From the NCBI RefSeq assembly GCF_035573695.1, contig NZ_CP121694.1, forward strand, positions 1,898,501 through 1,962,500: a stretch of DNA of 64,000 nucleotides, written 5' to 3'. This DNA is from Metallumcola ferriviriculae (lineage in GTDB: Bacteria; Bacillota; JADQBR01). Below the pieces are notes generated by a model. The model did not search any database. It was given only the letters and a program-made list of their open reading frames with translations, and was not told the origin of the DNA. Positions within the stretch are counted from its first letter, which is position 1, and each line of letters begins with the position of its first letter. Shown here piece by piece: positions 10,730 through 20,564 of the stretch. The translations under genes and the position numbers were made by a program.

Positions 10730-12487
10730 TTATTTATGAGATAGTGATTGAACCAAGGATAGGTCCGGCGTGGCATAAACTGTTTTTTGGTGGTCGTAGA
10801 TGACCATACCCGGCTTAGCTCCCCGGGGTTTGCGTACATGTTTTACCAGTGTATAATCTACAGGCACATTGGCAGAGTCCTGTGCTTTGCTAAAATATGC
10901 CGCTAATAAAGCAGCCTCTTCCAAGGTGCTTTGGGGTACATCGTCTGATAAAACAATAACATGAGAGCCTGGTATATCTTTCACATGCAGCCATAAATGT
11001 TCCGGTTTAGCGGTTTTCAAAGTGATTAAATCGTTTTGCCGGTTGTTTTTACCCACCATAATGGGTATTTCGTCACTGGACAGGTATTGGCGAGGTTGAG
11101 AGTAAGGAATGTCGGCTTTTTTCTTTTGTTTCTTATTTTTAGTGTTTTTCTCTTCTATCAAAGCTAATTCAAGTAATTCCTGATAGATTTCCCTCAGGTC
11201 CGCTAAACTGTCGCTGGTGCTAATGGCCTGGTGGATGCTGCCCAGATAATCCAATTCGTTAGTTGCTTTTTTCAGGAAGTTGGCCGCAATTTTTCCACCT
11301 TGTTTAGCCTTGGCATATCGCTTAAAATACCGTTGGGCGTTTTCTGAAGGACTGAAATTAACCTTTAACGGTACTGTAACAGATTCCCCGGTATAAAAGT
11401 TTTCTGCCGTAAGCTCTTGTTGGCCCCGATGCATTTGGTAAATATTAGCGGTGATAATCTCGCCGAATAGACGCATTTGTTCTGCATCTGAAGCATCTTG
11501 CAACTTTTGCTTATTAATAGCAATTTTTTTGGAAGTATGAGACATTGCTTTTTCCGTTTGAACTTGAAGCAAATGCCTTAATTCTTTGAATTGCTGTTCC
11601 TGGCGTTTGGCTTGGAAATACCTGTCCAAAGCCTGGTTAGCGGAGGGCAGTTGTTCCTTTTCTCCGTTAAGGTGCTGCAGATTGAAGATGCTGTACGCCG
11701 TATAACCGTCTTTATTCCTTATCAAGGTCGGCTGATATGAATTGTTTTTGGCTTCCTGCAGCAATTCTTGGAGTGACTGCCACAGGCGGCTGAATTCATA
11801 TTGGCCGCATTGATCAACTGTTATCGTTGAAGATAGATCTGCCCGGTCAACTGCCTCTTTACAACTTTGAGGGCTGAAACCGGCCAAAATAATCAGCAGG
11901 GCGCGGTGAAGCTGTTTGTCCAGGCCCACTCGGAATAACATCTCGACCATCATATCCTCAGTGAGACTGAAGGGGTCAAGTTTTTCCTGGGCCGGCGGCG
12001 GGATATAGGGAAGCCCGGGAAGCACCTCGCGATAATGGTTAGTAGCACCGGAAAAACGTTTCGCAGAATCCATTATCTGCATAGTTTCATTCAGAAGCAG
12101 GATGTTGCTATGTTTACCCATCAGCTCACATTGAAGTATGCGGGTGGTGGGTTCGCCGAACTCGTCAAAGGCAGCAATTTTCAAGCTAACCATTCGTTCT
12201 AAGCCATGTTGTTCAAAGTTTACTATTCTACCGCCTTCTAAATGTTTACGGAGCAGCATACAAAACGCCGGCGGCTGCAGTGGATTAGTAAAATGATCTT
12301 CTGTGATGTGCAGACGTGCTCCGTCCGACGCAGCTGATATCAATAAACGGCGGTTTTCCCGCCCAGAGCGGATGTGCATGAGCAGCATTTGTTTGGTGGG
12401 TTGATAGATTTTATCTATCCGACCGTTAACAAGTTCCTTATTTAGTTCCTTTGTTACCACATGAAGCATTAAACCATCAAATGCCAT
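10730..12487 (-). CDS. rqcH: RqcH (NFACT family) ribosome quality control protein
   Basis: RqcH binds 50S subunits blocked by peptidyl-tRNA and directs alanine tailing of the stalled chain; it was long annotated as fibronectin-binding protein. The 585 residues show NFACT-N (1-~200), a central coiled coil (~270-430), a Lys-rich linker near 455-465, and the NFACT-R/DUF814 domain with HVKDIPGSHVIV near 505. At residues 97-98, where B. subtilis RqcH has the essential Asp-Arg, this protein has Glu97-Arg98 (GLERMV). The gene is convergent with its upstream neighbour, though the yloA-yloB relationship of B. subtilis is kept. Confidence 0.93.
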   Translation of the reverse strand: MAFDGLMLHVVTKELNKELVNGRIDKIYQPTKQMLLMHIRSGRENRRLLISAASDGARLHITEDHFTNPLQPPAFCMLLRKHLEGGRIVNFEQHGLERMVSLKIAAFDEFGEPTTRILQCELMGKHSNILLLNETMQIMDSAKRFSGATNHYREVLPGLPYIPPPAQEKLDPFSLTEDMMVEMLFRVGLDKQLHRALLIILAGFSPQSCKEAVDRADLSSTITVDQCGQYEFSRLWQSLQELLQEAKNNSYQPTLIRNKDGYTAYSIFNLQHLNGEKEQLPSANQALDRYFQAKRQEQQFKELRHLLQVQTEKAMSHTSKKIAINKQKLQDASDAEQMRLFGEIITANIYQMHRGQQELTAENFYTGESVTVPLKVNFSPSENAQRYFKRYAKAKQGGKIAANFLKKATNELDYLGSIHQAISTSDSLADLREIYQELLELALIEEKNTKNKKQKKKADIPYSQPRQYLSSDEIPIMVGKNNRQNDLITLKTAKPEHLWLHVKDIPGSHVIVLSDDVPQSTLEEAALLAAYFSKAQDSANVPVDYTLVKHVRKPRGAKPGMVIYDHQKTVYATPDLSLVQSLSHK

Positions 12488-12795
12488 TATCTTACCTCGC
12501 AGTATCTATTGGTCTCTTTGTCAGTATATCTTGTTTAATGAAACAGTGCAATTCAACCAGTTGCTAAGAAAATCTCAAAAATGAGAGTTTTTAATTGGGG
12601 ATCCAATCGTGGAATTTTAGCAAAAAACAAAAAAATTGTTATTTGTAAAGGAAAGTGGTATCTTTTAAAGAACTAATAAATTATATATGTCTATTATCAA
12701 AGTTTGTTATGCTGTATGCAGAAACCGGGCTGTGGGGCACTGCGGCCTGAGTATACTGATAAAACCTATAGAAAAAGAAAAGGGAGTGATGCTAA
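12488..12795. other. Divergent intergenic region between rqcH and the pyruvate:ferredoxin oxidoreductase gene
   Basis: No gene is seen. It should carry promoters for both flanking genes. A candidate + strand promoter is TTGTTA (12636-12641), 17-base spacer, TATCTT (12659-12664). An A-rich stretch lies near 12600-12635. No riboswitch-like structure was recognised. Confidence 0.45.
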
Positions 12796-15700
12796 GTGGG
12801 AAAAACTATTAAGACGATGGATGGTAATACTGCTGCTGCTCATGTGGCGTATGCCTTTACTGATGTAGCAAGTATTTACCCAATCACACCGTCTTCGCCT
12901 ATGGCTGAGGTGATTGACGAGTGGAGCGCCCACGGAAGAAAGAATATTTTCGGCCAAGAAGTCAGTGTGGTGGAACTGCAATCTGAGGCTGGAGCAGCCG
13001 GGGCGGTACATGGCTCATTAAGTGCCGGAGCATTGACCACAACCTTCACAGCTTCTCAGGGGTTATTGTTGATGGTGCCAAACATGTATAAGATTGCGGG
13101 TGAAATGCTTCCAGGGGTATTTCATGTAAGTGCTCGCGCTTTGGCTTCTCACGCTCTGTCCATCTTTGGCGACCATTCTGATGTAATGGCCTGCCGGCAG
13201 ACCGGTTTTGCCATGCTGGCCTCAGGCAGCGTTCAGGAAGTTGCGGACCTTGCTGGAGTAGCACATTTGGCCTCCATCAAGTCAAGACTACCATTTATGC
13301 ACTTTTTTGATGGTTTCCGTACCTCTCATGAGGTACAAAAGGTTGAAGTGCTTGATTACGAAGATCTTGCCAAATTGACGGATATGGACGCCGTCAAGCG
13401 GTTTAGACAAGATGCTTTAAACCCTGCACACCCGGTTACCAAGGGTACGGCTCAAAACCCGGATATTTTCTTCCAGGCCAGAGAAGCATCTAATAAGTTT
13501 TATGATGAACTGCCTGACATAGTCAATGAATACTTACAGGAAATCAGCAAGTTGACCGGTCGGGAGTATCGACCGTTTAACTACTATGGTGCTCCTGACG
13601 CGGACCGAGTGATTATCGCTATGGGCTCTGTTTGTGATACCATCGAAGAAACTGTTGACTACCTGTTGGCTAAAGGAGAAAAAATTGGTGTAATTAAAAT
13701 CCATTTATACCGGCCCTTCTCCGAGAAATACCTGCTGCAGGTAATGCCTGAAACGGTAGAAAAAATCGCGGTGATGGACAGGACTAAAGAACCGGGTGCC
13801 GGTGGAGAACCTCTTTATCAAGATATCCGGTCACTGTTCTATCGAAAGGAAAAGGCACCATTAGTAGTGGGGGGGCGTTATGGTCTTGGTTCAAAGGATA
13901 CCACTCCTGCCCAAATCAAAGCAGTATTTGACAATTTAAAACAGGATCAGCCTAAGGACGACTTTACAGTAGGCATTGTCGATGATGTAACGTATACATC
14001 TTTGCCGGTGGGTGAAAAGATTAATACTATCCCCGCGGGAACAATCAGCTGCAAATTTTGGGGTTTAGGTTCTGATGGTACTGTTGGTGCTAATAAAGAA
14101 GCGATCAAAATCATCGGTGATAATACTGACATGTATGCTCAAGGATATTTTGCCTATGACTCGAAAAAGTCCGGCGGTGTGACAATCTCCCACTTGAGAT
14201 TTGGCAAAAATGCCATCAAATCCACTTATTTGATAGAGCAGGCGGACTTCGTGGCTTGTCATAATCAATCCTATGTTTACAAATATGATGTGGTGGACGG
14301 ACTGAAGTCCGGCGGCACATTCCTTTTGAACTGCCAGTGGACTGCTGATGAGCTAGAAGAAAATCTTCCCGCATCCTTAAAAAAATACTTGGCGGAAAAC
14401 GATATCAACTTTTACATTATTAATGCCGTAGACATTGCTAGGAATGTTGGCCTTGGTGGTCGAATCAACATGATCATGCAGTCTTCATTTTTTAAGTTGA
14501 CTGAAGTAATTCCTTTGGATGATGCAGCGAAGTATTTGAAGGATGCAATTAAAAAAGCCTATGGTAAAAAGGGTGACCAAATTGTCCAAATGAATTGGCA
14601 GGCGGTTGACCAAGGCATCGAGGCAGCACAAAAGATTGATATTCCTCAATCCTGGGCGGACGCTGAGGACGCGGCTGCGGCCACGGCTGAAGAAGAAGTG
14701 CCTGAGTTTGTTAAAAATGTTATGGTACCTATGAACCGCTTAGAGGGGGACAAACTTGCGGTAAGCACCTTTGTCGGTCGGGAAGACGGTTCTTTCCCTC
14801 AAGGTACAGCAGCATACGAGAAACGAGGCATTGCAGTACAAGTACCCCGGTGGACTGGAGAAGGATGCATCCAGTGTAACGATTGCTCATTGGTATGTCC
14901 TCATGCGGCGATCAGACCGGTACTGTTAACGAAGGAAGAGGCGGACAAAGCACCGGCAGGTTTTGACACAGCAGATGCTATCGGTAAGAAGTTTGCCGCT
15001 CATCAGTTCCGGGTGCAGGTAAGTCCTTTAGATTGTTCCGGTTGTGAAAACTGCGTAAATGCTTGCCCGGTAGAGAATGCTTTAGAACTAGAAGATCTAA
15101 ATAGTGCAGCGGCAGCACAGAATAGCAATTGGAAATTTGCTCAGACTGTCAGCAGTAAGGCTGACTTAGCCGGAAATAATACCACTAAGGGAACTCAATT
15201 TTCCCAACCGCTCTTGGAATTTTCCGGTGCTTGTGCCGGTTGTGGGGAGACTCCTTATGCCAAACTATTAACGCAGCTCTTCGGTGACCGGATGATGATC
15301 GCTAATGCTACCGGTTGTTCCTCCATCTGGGGAGGTTCGGCTCCGGCAACGCCATATTGCACTAATGCAGAAGGGAAAGGTCCAGCTTGGGCTAATTCAC
15401 TCTTTGAGGATAACGCGGAATACGGCTTTGGTATGTTCCTTGGTGCCAAGCAAATTAGGCACAGACTGACTGACTTAGTAAAACAGGCCGTAGAGCAAGA
15501 TATTTCTTCTGAATTAAAGACTGGTTTTCAAGAGTGGCTTGAGGGCAAAGATAATGCCGATGCATCTAAAGCTGCGGCTAAAAAGATTGTTTCCCAGTTG
15601 AAAGCTGACAGCGACAGTGCCGTATTGGCAGAAATATTTGAGAAGCAAGATTATCTGATTAAACAATCTCAATGGATTTTTGGTGGTGACGGCTGGGCTT

Positions 15701-16308
15701 ACGATATTGGCTACGGCGGTTTAGACCATGTATTGGCATCCGGTGAAAATGTAAATGTATTCGTATTTGATACCGAGGTTTATTCTAATACCGGTGGTCA
15801 GGCGTCCAAAGCATCACCTACTGCAGCAGTGGCTAAATTTGCTGCAGCCGGTAAGAGAACAAAGAAAAAGGATTTAGGTATGATGGCCATGAGTTACGGT
15901 TATGTCTACGTTGCTCAGGTAGCTATGGGCAGCAGCAAGTCGCAACTGTTAAAAGCAGTTAAAGAAGCTGAAAGCTATGACGGGCCTTCTTTGATTATCG
16001 CCTATGCACCATGTATTAATCACGGTATTAAGGGTGGTTTGACCAATACCCAGCTGCAGGAGAAAAAAGCTGTGGAAGCCGGCTATTGGCATTTATATCG
16101 CTTCAACCCGTTATTGAAAGAAGAAGGTAAAAATCCCTTTAGTCTGGACTCTAAGGAGCCCAAGGGTTCCTTCCGTGACTTCCTGCTTAGCGAAGTACGC
16201 TATTCCTCGCTGGTAAAGACCTTCCCCGAAGCTGCGGAAGCCTTATTTGAAAAAGCAGAGCGGGATGCGAAAGAGCGTTACAAAAACTATAAGCAGTTAG
16301 ATGCTTAA
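12796..16308 (+). CDS. nifJ: Pyruvate:ferredoxin (flavodoxin) oxidoreductase, single chain
   Basis: Converts pyruvate and CoA to acetyl-CoA, CO2 and reduced ferredoxin, the central oxidative step of many anaerobes. The 1170-residue fused form carries the pyrimidine-binding domain (YPITPSSPMAE near 29), a ferredoxin-like domain with CIQCNDCSLVCP (from Cys691) and CSGCENCVNACP (from Cys747), the extra-cluster ligand region CAGCGETPY (Cys813) and the TPP site GDGWAYDIG (GDG at 964-966) with VYSNTGGQ. GTG at 12796 is preceded by AGGGAGTGAT. It stands alone between its own upstream region and a strong terminator. Confidence 0.96.
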   Translation: MGKTIKTMDGNTAAAHVAYAFTDVASIYPITPSSPMAEVIDEWSAHGRKNIFGQEVSVVELQSEAGAAGAVHGSLSAGALTTTFTASQGLLLMVPNMYKIAGEMLPGVFHVSARALASHALSIFGDHSDVMACRQTGFAMLASGSVQEVADLAGVAHLASIKSRLPFMHFFDGFRTSHEVQKVEVLDYEDLAKLTDMDAVKRFRQDALNPAHPVTKGTAQNPDIFFQAREASNKFYDELPDIVNEYLQEISKLTGREYRPFNYYGAPDADRVIIAMGSVCDTIEETVDYLLAKGEKIGVIKIHLYRPFSEKYLLQVMPETVEKIAVMDRTKEPGAGGEPLYQDIRSLFYRKEKAPLVVGGRYGLGSKDTTPAQIKAVFDNLKQDQPKDDFTVGIVDDVTYTSLPVGEKINTIPAGTISCKFWGLGSDGTVGANKEAIKIIGDNTDMYAQGYFAYDSKKSGGVTISHLRFGKNAIKSTYLIEQADFVACHNQSYVYKYDVVDGLKSGGTFLLNCQWTADELEENLPASLKKYLAENDINFYIINAVDIARNVGLGGRINMIMQSSFFKLTEVIPLDDAAKYLKDAIKKAYGKKGDQIVQMNWQAVDQGIEAAQKIDIPQSWADAEDAAAATAEEEVPEFVKNVMVPMNRLEGDKLAVSTFVGREDGSFPQGTAAYEKRGIAVQVPRWTGEGCIQCNDCSLVCPHAAIRPVLLTKEEADKAPAGFDTADAIGKKFAAHQFRVQVSPLDCSGCENCVNACPVENALELEDLNSAAAAQNSNWKFAQTVSSKADLAGNNTTKGTQFSQPLLEFSGACAGCGETPYAKLLTQLFGDRMMIANATGCSSIWGGSAPATPYCTNAEGKGPAWANSLFEDNAEYGFGMFLGAKQIRHRLTDLVKQAVEQDISSELKTGFQEWLEGKDNADASKAAAKKIVSQLKADSDSAVLAEIFEKQDYLIKQSQWIFGGDGWAYDIGYGGLDHVLASGENVNVFVFDTEVYSNTGGQASKASPTAAVAKFAAAGKRTKKKDLGMMAMSYGYVYVAQVAMGSSKSQLLKAVKEAESYDGPSLIIAYAPCINHGIKGGLTNTQLQEKKAVEAGYWHLYRFNPLLKEEGKNPFSLDSKEPKGSFRDFLLSEVRYSSLVKTFPEAAEALFEKAERDAKERYKNYKQLDA

Positions 16309-16340
16309 GACTAGGCAGTAGGACACATTAGTTTCAAAAC

Positions 16341-16376
16341 AACCGCCCTTTTCTCTAGAGAAAAGGGCGGTTCTTT
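16341..16376 (+). terminator. Terminator after pyruvate:ferredoxin oxidoreductase
   Basis: A perfect 32-base palindrome (16341-16372) with arms AACCGCCCTTTTCTCT and its complement, followed by CTTT. It could also work from the other direction. Confidence 0.85.
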
Positions 16377-16393
16377 CTACGAGGAGGTTTAAA

Positions 16394-16843
16394 ATGAAAT
16401 ACCAGGAGGCAGGTATCGGCCGTACATTTGTATTGCGTTTAGAACACGAAGATCGACTGCCGGACACGTTGGAGCTCTTTGCACAAAAGAAAGGAATTCA
16501 ATCGGGATTGGTCTTTTTCTTGGGCGGGGCCGCAGGAGATAGTAAGGTGGTAGTTGGTCCTGAAGATGGCTTAGCCGACCGAATTGTACCTATGATTACC
16601 TCACTTGCCGGCACCAGTGAGGCGCTGGGAGTGGGCACGATTTTTCAAAATACAGCAGGAACAGCTAAGCTGCATCTGCATTCCGCCTTTGGGCGGGGAG
16701 AAGAGACGGTTACCGGTTGCACCAGGGAAGGGGTAGACATCTGGCATATTGGCGAAGTGGTAATCCTGGAACTAGTGGGAATTAACGCTGAGAGACAAAT
16801 TGACCGGGAAACCGGCTTTGAACTGTTGGAATTAAAGGAATAA
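16394..16843 (+). CDS. PPC/DUF296-domain protein (putative DNA-binding)
   Basis: A 149-residue single-domain protein of the PPC (DUF296) family. Seen in the sequence: FVLRLEHEDRLPDTLELFA at the start, the glycine-rich GLVFFLGGAAGDS, then LHLHSAFGRG and EVVILELVG. Plant PPC domains occur with AT-hooks; bacterial stand-alone forms are trimeric and mostly uncharacterised. GAGGAGG at 16381-16387 supports ATG 16394. Function in this organism is not known, and its position between metabolic genes gives no clear clue. Confidence 0.85.
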   Translation: MKYQEAGIGRTFVLRLEHEDRLPDTLELFAQKKGIQSGLVFFLGGAAGDSKVVVGPEDGLADRIVPMITSLAGTSEALGVGTIFQNTAGTAKLHLHSAFGRGEETVTGCTREGVDIWHIGEVVILELVGINAERQIDRETGFELLELKE

Positions 16844-16919
16844 AACATGCCTGTCATTTTTTCGCTAAGCCCCGAATATCAATGATTAAAGACTAGCTAT
16901 TTGTGACGGGGGGAAAGGT

Positions 16920-19643
16920 ATGGGAGAAAATTGGTACAATCTTGAAGTGGAAGAAAGTATGAAGAAGTTGAAGACCTCAGCAAAAGGACTAAAAGAAAAG
17001 GAAGCGAAAAAACGGCTGGAACAGTATGGGCCTAATCGGATAAAGGAACAAAAGGGCAAGTCGCCGGTATTGATGTTTTTAGGTCAGTTTACTGACTTTA
17101 TGGTACTGGTGTTAATTGCTGCCACTGTGATTTCGGTAATGCTGGGTGAGATAGCCGATGCAGTGACCATCTTGGCAATCATTATTTTAAATGCCGTATT
17201 GGGTTTCATCCAGGAGTTCAGAGCGGAAAAATCCATGGAAGCGTTGAAACAACTTACTGCACCCGAGGCTAAGGTGATGCGAAACGGCGAGGAAACAAAA
17301 ATACCGGCCGCCAAATTAGTCCCCGGCGATATTATAATACTGGACACCGGTGATAGAATTCCGGCGGACTGCCGTCTTTTAGAAGGAAGTAACCTTCAGT
17401 TGGAGGAATCTGCTCTCACAGGCGAATCAGTACCGGTGAAAAAAGTCAACAGTGTCATCACCGACAATCGGGTGGCATTAGGTGACCAGGAGAATATGCT
17501 ATTTATGGGTACCAGTATAACTCGGGGCAGGGGGCACGCCCTGGTAGTGGGAACGGGAATGAATACAGAGATGGGTAATATCGCAGGCATGATGCAGGAA
17601 GTGGGAGACAGCGAAACCCCGCTGCAGCGCAGGTTAGCGGGGTTGGGCCGATGGCTGGTATTTTTCTGTATTTTGGTGTGCGTGGTGGTGGTAGTAACCG
17701 GTATACTCCGCGGAGAGCCTGTTTATCGTATGTTTCTGGCCGGGGTAAGTCTGGCAGTGGCAGCTATTCCTGAAGGGCTTCCCGCCATAGTTACCGTAGC
17801 ACTGGCTATCGGTGTACAAAAGATGATTCGCCGCAATGCAGTTGTTCGGCGGCTGCCGGCGGTAGAGACTCTGGGTTGTGCTACTGTAATATGTTCCGAT
17901 AAAACTGGCACGCTGACCCAAAACCAGATGACGGTACGCCGCTTATGGCTGGGCAAAGAACATGAAGTCAGCGGTGACGGATACGAACCCAAGGGTGAAT
18001 TTTCTATCTTGGGGAAGAGGGTAAAGCCTAAAGGACAGTTGGAAACAGCATTAAAAATTGCTGCGGTATGTAATAATTCTAATTTAACTAAAAACGGGAT
18101 TAAGGTTGGCGGCTTGTTTCGTAAAAAAGAGTCCACTTGGCATATTAACGGTGACCCTACTGAAGGAGCACTATTGGTAATGGCAGCCAAAGGAGGAATT
18201 TGGAGGGAAAGTGTAGAAAAGAAAGAACAGCGTATTTATGAATTGCCCTTTGATTCCGACAGAAAACGTATGACTGTTGTTATGGAAGATGGCAAAGGAA
18301 ATAGGACTGCTTATACCAAAGGCGCTCCGGATGTGATATTAAAGCGATGCAGCCATTTCCTGCAAGATGGAGAAGTTCGGGTAATGGACAGCAAAATGCG
18401 AGATGTTATTAGCGATGAGAACACGCTGCTGGCAGGCCAGGCACTCCGTGTGCTTGCTCTAGCCTATCGACCTGCTGACCGGTTGGACGAAGAGGAACTT
18501 GAGTCGGAAATGGTCTTTGTGGGGCTCGCAGGAATGATAGACCCACCTAGGCCCGCGGCGGTAAAAGCAATCGACACCTGTAAACAGGCCGGGATTATGC
18601 CGGTGATGATTACAGGTGACCATCAAGCCACTGCTTGGGCCATTGCTCGGGAGATGGGTCTGCTTACCGGGGATAAAAAGGTACTTACCGGCAACCAGCT
18701 GGACCTTTTATCTGACCAGGACTTAGCCGGAGAAGTAGAACAGGTGGCGGTATATGCCAGGGTATCGCCTCAGCATAAACTACGAATTGTGCGGGCATTA
18801 AAGGACAAGGGTCATGTAGTAGCTATGACTGGTGACGGTGTTAATGATGCGCCAGCGGTGAAGGAAGCAGACATCGGTGTCGCCATGGGTAAGACAGGTA
18901 CCGACGTTACCCGGGAAGCATCAGACATGGTGCTCACCGATGATAATTTTGCTACTATTGTGGCGGCCATTGAAGAAGGCCGCGCCATTTATGATAATAT
19001 CCGCAAGTTTATCCGTTACCTCCTATCATGTAATGTAGGTGAAGTACTGACCATGTTTTTTGCAGCTTTGGCGGGACTGCCCCTTCCACTGCTGCCCATT
19101 CAGATATTATGGGTGAATCTGGTCACTGACGGATTACCTGCTATGGCGTTAGGGGTAGATAATGCGGATAAGGATGTTATGCTGAGGTCGCCTAGACATC
19201 CTAAGGAAAGTATTTTTTCCCGGGGTTTGGCTTCGAAGATTATGTCTAGAGGTTTTCAGATTGGGTTAGGCACACTGTTGGTGTTTACCCTGGGCGTGTG
19301 GTTGGGTGACGGTGAACTGGCTGCTGCAAGAACCATGGCTTTTGCCACCCTGGTTTTCTCTCAGCTGTTTCATGTCTTCGATTGCAAGTCGGAACGGTAC
19401 TCGCTTTTTCAGGTAGGTGTTTTTTCCAATTCCTTTTTGGTAATTGCAGTGACCTGTTCTGTGATAATGCAGCTAAGTGTAATTTATCTGCCATTTTTCC
19501 AGCCAATCTTTAAGACTGTGCCCTTAAATTTGTTTCATTGGTGCGTAATTTTACTGGCTGCAGGATGGCGTACCTTTGGGTTGGCCATATACCATTATGC
19601 TTGGCGCCCGCTGGCTCGAAGGTTGGTATTTTTAAAGGCATAA
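16920..19643 (+). CDS. Calcium-type P-type cation ATPase (P2A, YloB-like)
   Basis: A 907-residue membrane pump, probably exporting Ca2+. Order of motifs: cation-transporter N-terminal domain (1-70), actuator TGES at 167-170, M4 ion-binding IPEGLPA (PEGL 284-287), phosphorylated Asp327 in DKTGTLTQ, hinge GDGVNDAP near 638-645, and M6 NLVTDGLPA. PEGL in M4 and NLVTDG in M6 fit SERCA-like calcium pumps rather than heavy-metal or K+ pumps. GGGGGGAAAGG lies just upstream of the ATG. It occupies the place of yloB in the conserved B. subtilis order. Confidence 0.94.
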   Translation: MGENWYNLEVEESMKKLKTSAKGLKEKEAKKRLEQYGPNRIKEQKGKSPVLMFLGQFTDFMVLVLIAATVISVMLGEIADAVTILAIIILNAVLGFIQEFRAEKSMEALKQLTAPEAKVMRNGEETKIPAAKLVPGDIIILDTGDRIPADCRLLEGSNLQLEESALTGESVPVKKVNSVITDNRVALGDQENMLFMGTSITRGRGHALVVGTGMNTEMGNIAGMMQEVGDSETPLQRRLAGLGRWLVFFCILVCVVVVVTGILRGEPVYRMFLAGVSLAVAAIPEGLPAIVTVALAIGVQKMIRRNAVVRRLPAVETLGCATVICSDKTGTLTQNQMTVRRLWLGKEHEVSGDGYEPKGEFSILGKRVKPKGQLETALKIAAVCNNSNLTKNGIKVGGLFRKKESTWHINGDPTEGALLVMAAKGGIWRESVEKKEQRIYELPFDSDRKRMTVVMEDGKGNRTAYTKGAPDVILKRCSHFLQDGEVRVMDSKMRDVISDENTLLAGQALRVLALAYRPADRLDEEELESEMVFVGLAGMIDPPRPAAVKAIDTCKQAGIMPVMITGDHQATAWAIAREMGLLTGDKKVLTGNQLDLLSDQDLAGEVEQVAVYARVSPQHKLRIVRALKDKGHVVAMTGDGVNDAPAVKEADIGVAMGKTGTDVTREASDMVLTDDNFATIVAAIEEGRAIYDNIRKFIRYLLSCNVGEVLTMFFAALAGLPLPLLPIQILWVNLVTDGLPAMALGVDNADKDVMLRSPRHPKESIFSRGLASKIMSRGFQIGLGTLLVFTLGVWLGDGELAAARTMAFATLVFSQLFHVFDCKSERYSLFQVGVFSNSFLVIAVTCSVIMQLSVIYLPFFQPIFKTVPLNLFHWCVILLAAGWRTFGLAIYHYAWRPLARRLVFLKA

Positions 19644-19697
19644 AATTACCTGTGGCGGTAATAATGACAATGACCGATATGTTTCGGGAGGTAAGCA

Positions 19698-20558
19698 ATG
19701 ATGGACTTTATCAAAATGCACGGTTTGGGAAATGACTTTATCATGGTAAATGATATGGACGAAAATATTGCGGAAGGGCGTTTGCCGGAGCTAGCGACAA
19801 AATTATGTGATCGTAAGTTCGGTATCGGTGCTGACGGTTTGGTGTTGATGCTGCCGTCCACGCAGGCGGATGTACGCATGCGAATTTTTAATCCAGATGG
19901 CTCAGAGCCGGAAATGTGCGGCAATGCCATTCGTTGTTTCGCCAAACTGGCCTGGGAAGAAGGAACGGTAAAAAAAGAGGCTCTAACCGTAGAAACTTTA
20001 GCCGGTATTATTAAACCCCGACTGCTGCTAAAGGGTAGTGACATAGAAGCAGTACGTGTGGATATGGGAGAGCCCCGCCTAGAGCGCGGGGAAATCCCCA
20101 TGTCCGGGACCGGGACAAGTCCTGTAGCAGGAGAAACCATCAATCTGGCTGATGGTAAGAATTTCCAGTTTACTGCTGTATCAATGGGCAATCCCCACTG
20201 TATAATTTTTGTGGACGATATGAATACAGTACAGTTAAAAAATTGGGGAGCCGAACTGGAAAAACACCCGCTCTTTCCTAAAAAGACAAATGTGGAATTT
20301 GTGGAGGTTGTCAACGATAGTCATGTTAAAATGCGGGTCTGGGAGCGGGGTGCAGGCGAGACACTAGCCTGTGGTACCGGCGCCTGTGCCACAGGTGTGG
20401 CAGCGGCACTGAATAAACACACCGGCCGCAAGGTAACTGTCTCCTTAACAGGAGGAGATTTAGTAATTGAATGGGATGACAAGACTAACCACGTGTACAT
20501 GACCGGGCCGGCAGCCAAAGTATTTACCGGCCGGGTAGAAATAAAGGAGGAGATTTAA
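19698..20558 (+). CDS. dapF: Diaminopimelate epimerase
   Basis: Interconverts LL- and meso-diaminopimelate for lysine and peptidoglycan synthesis. It has 286 residues with the two catalytic cysteines in MCGNAIRCFAKLA and LACGTGACATGV, and the N-terminal MHGLGNDF. GGGAGG lies 7-8 bases before ATG 19698; a second ATG follows at once. It ends 6 bases before dapL, so the two genes form a compact unit for meso-diaminopimelate. Confidence 0.96.
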   Translation: MMDFIKMHGLGNDFIMVNDMDENIAEGRLPELATKLCDRKFGIGADGLVLMLPSTQADVRMRIFNPDGSEPEMCGNAIRCFAKLAWEEGTVKKEALTVETLAGIIKPRLLLKGSDIEAVRVDMGEPRLERGEIPMSGTGTSPVAGETINLADGKNFQFTAVSMGNPHCIIFVDDMNTVQLKNWGAELEKHPLFPKKTNVEFVEVVNDSHVKMRVWERGAGETLACGTGACATGVAAALNKHTGRKVTVSLTGGDLVIEWDDKTNHVYMTGPAAKVFTGRVEIKEEI

Positions 20559-20564
20559 ATCAAC

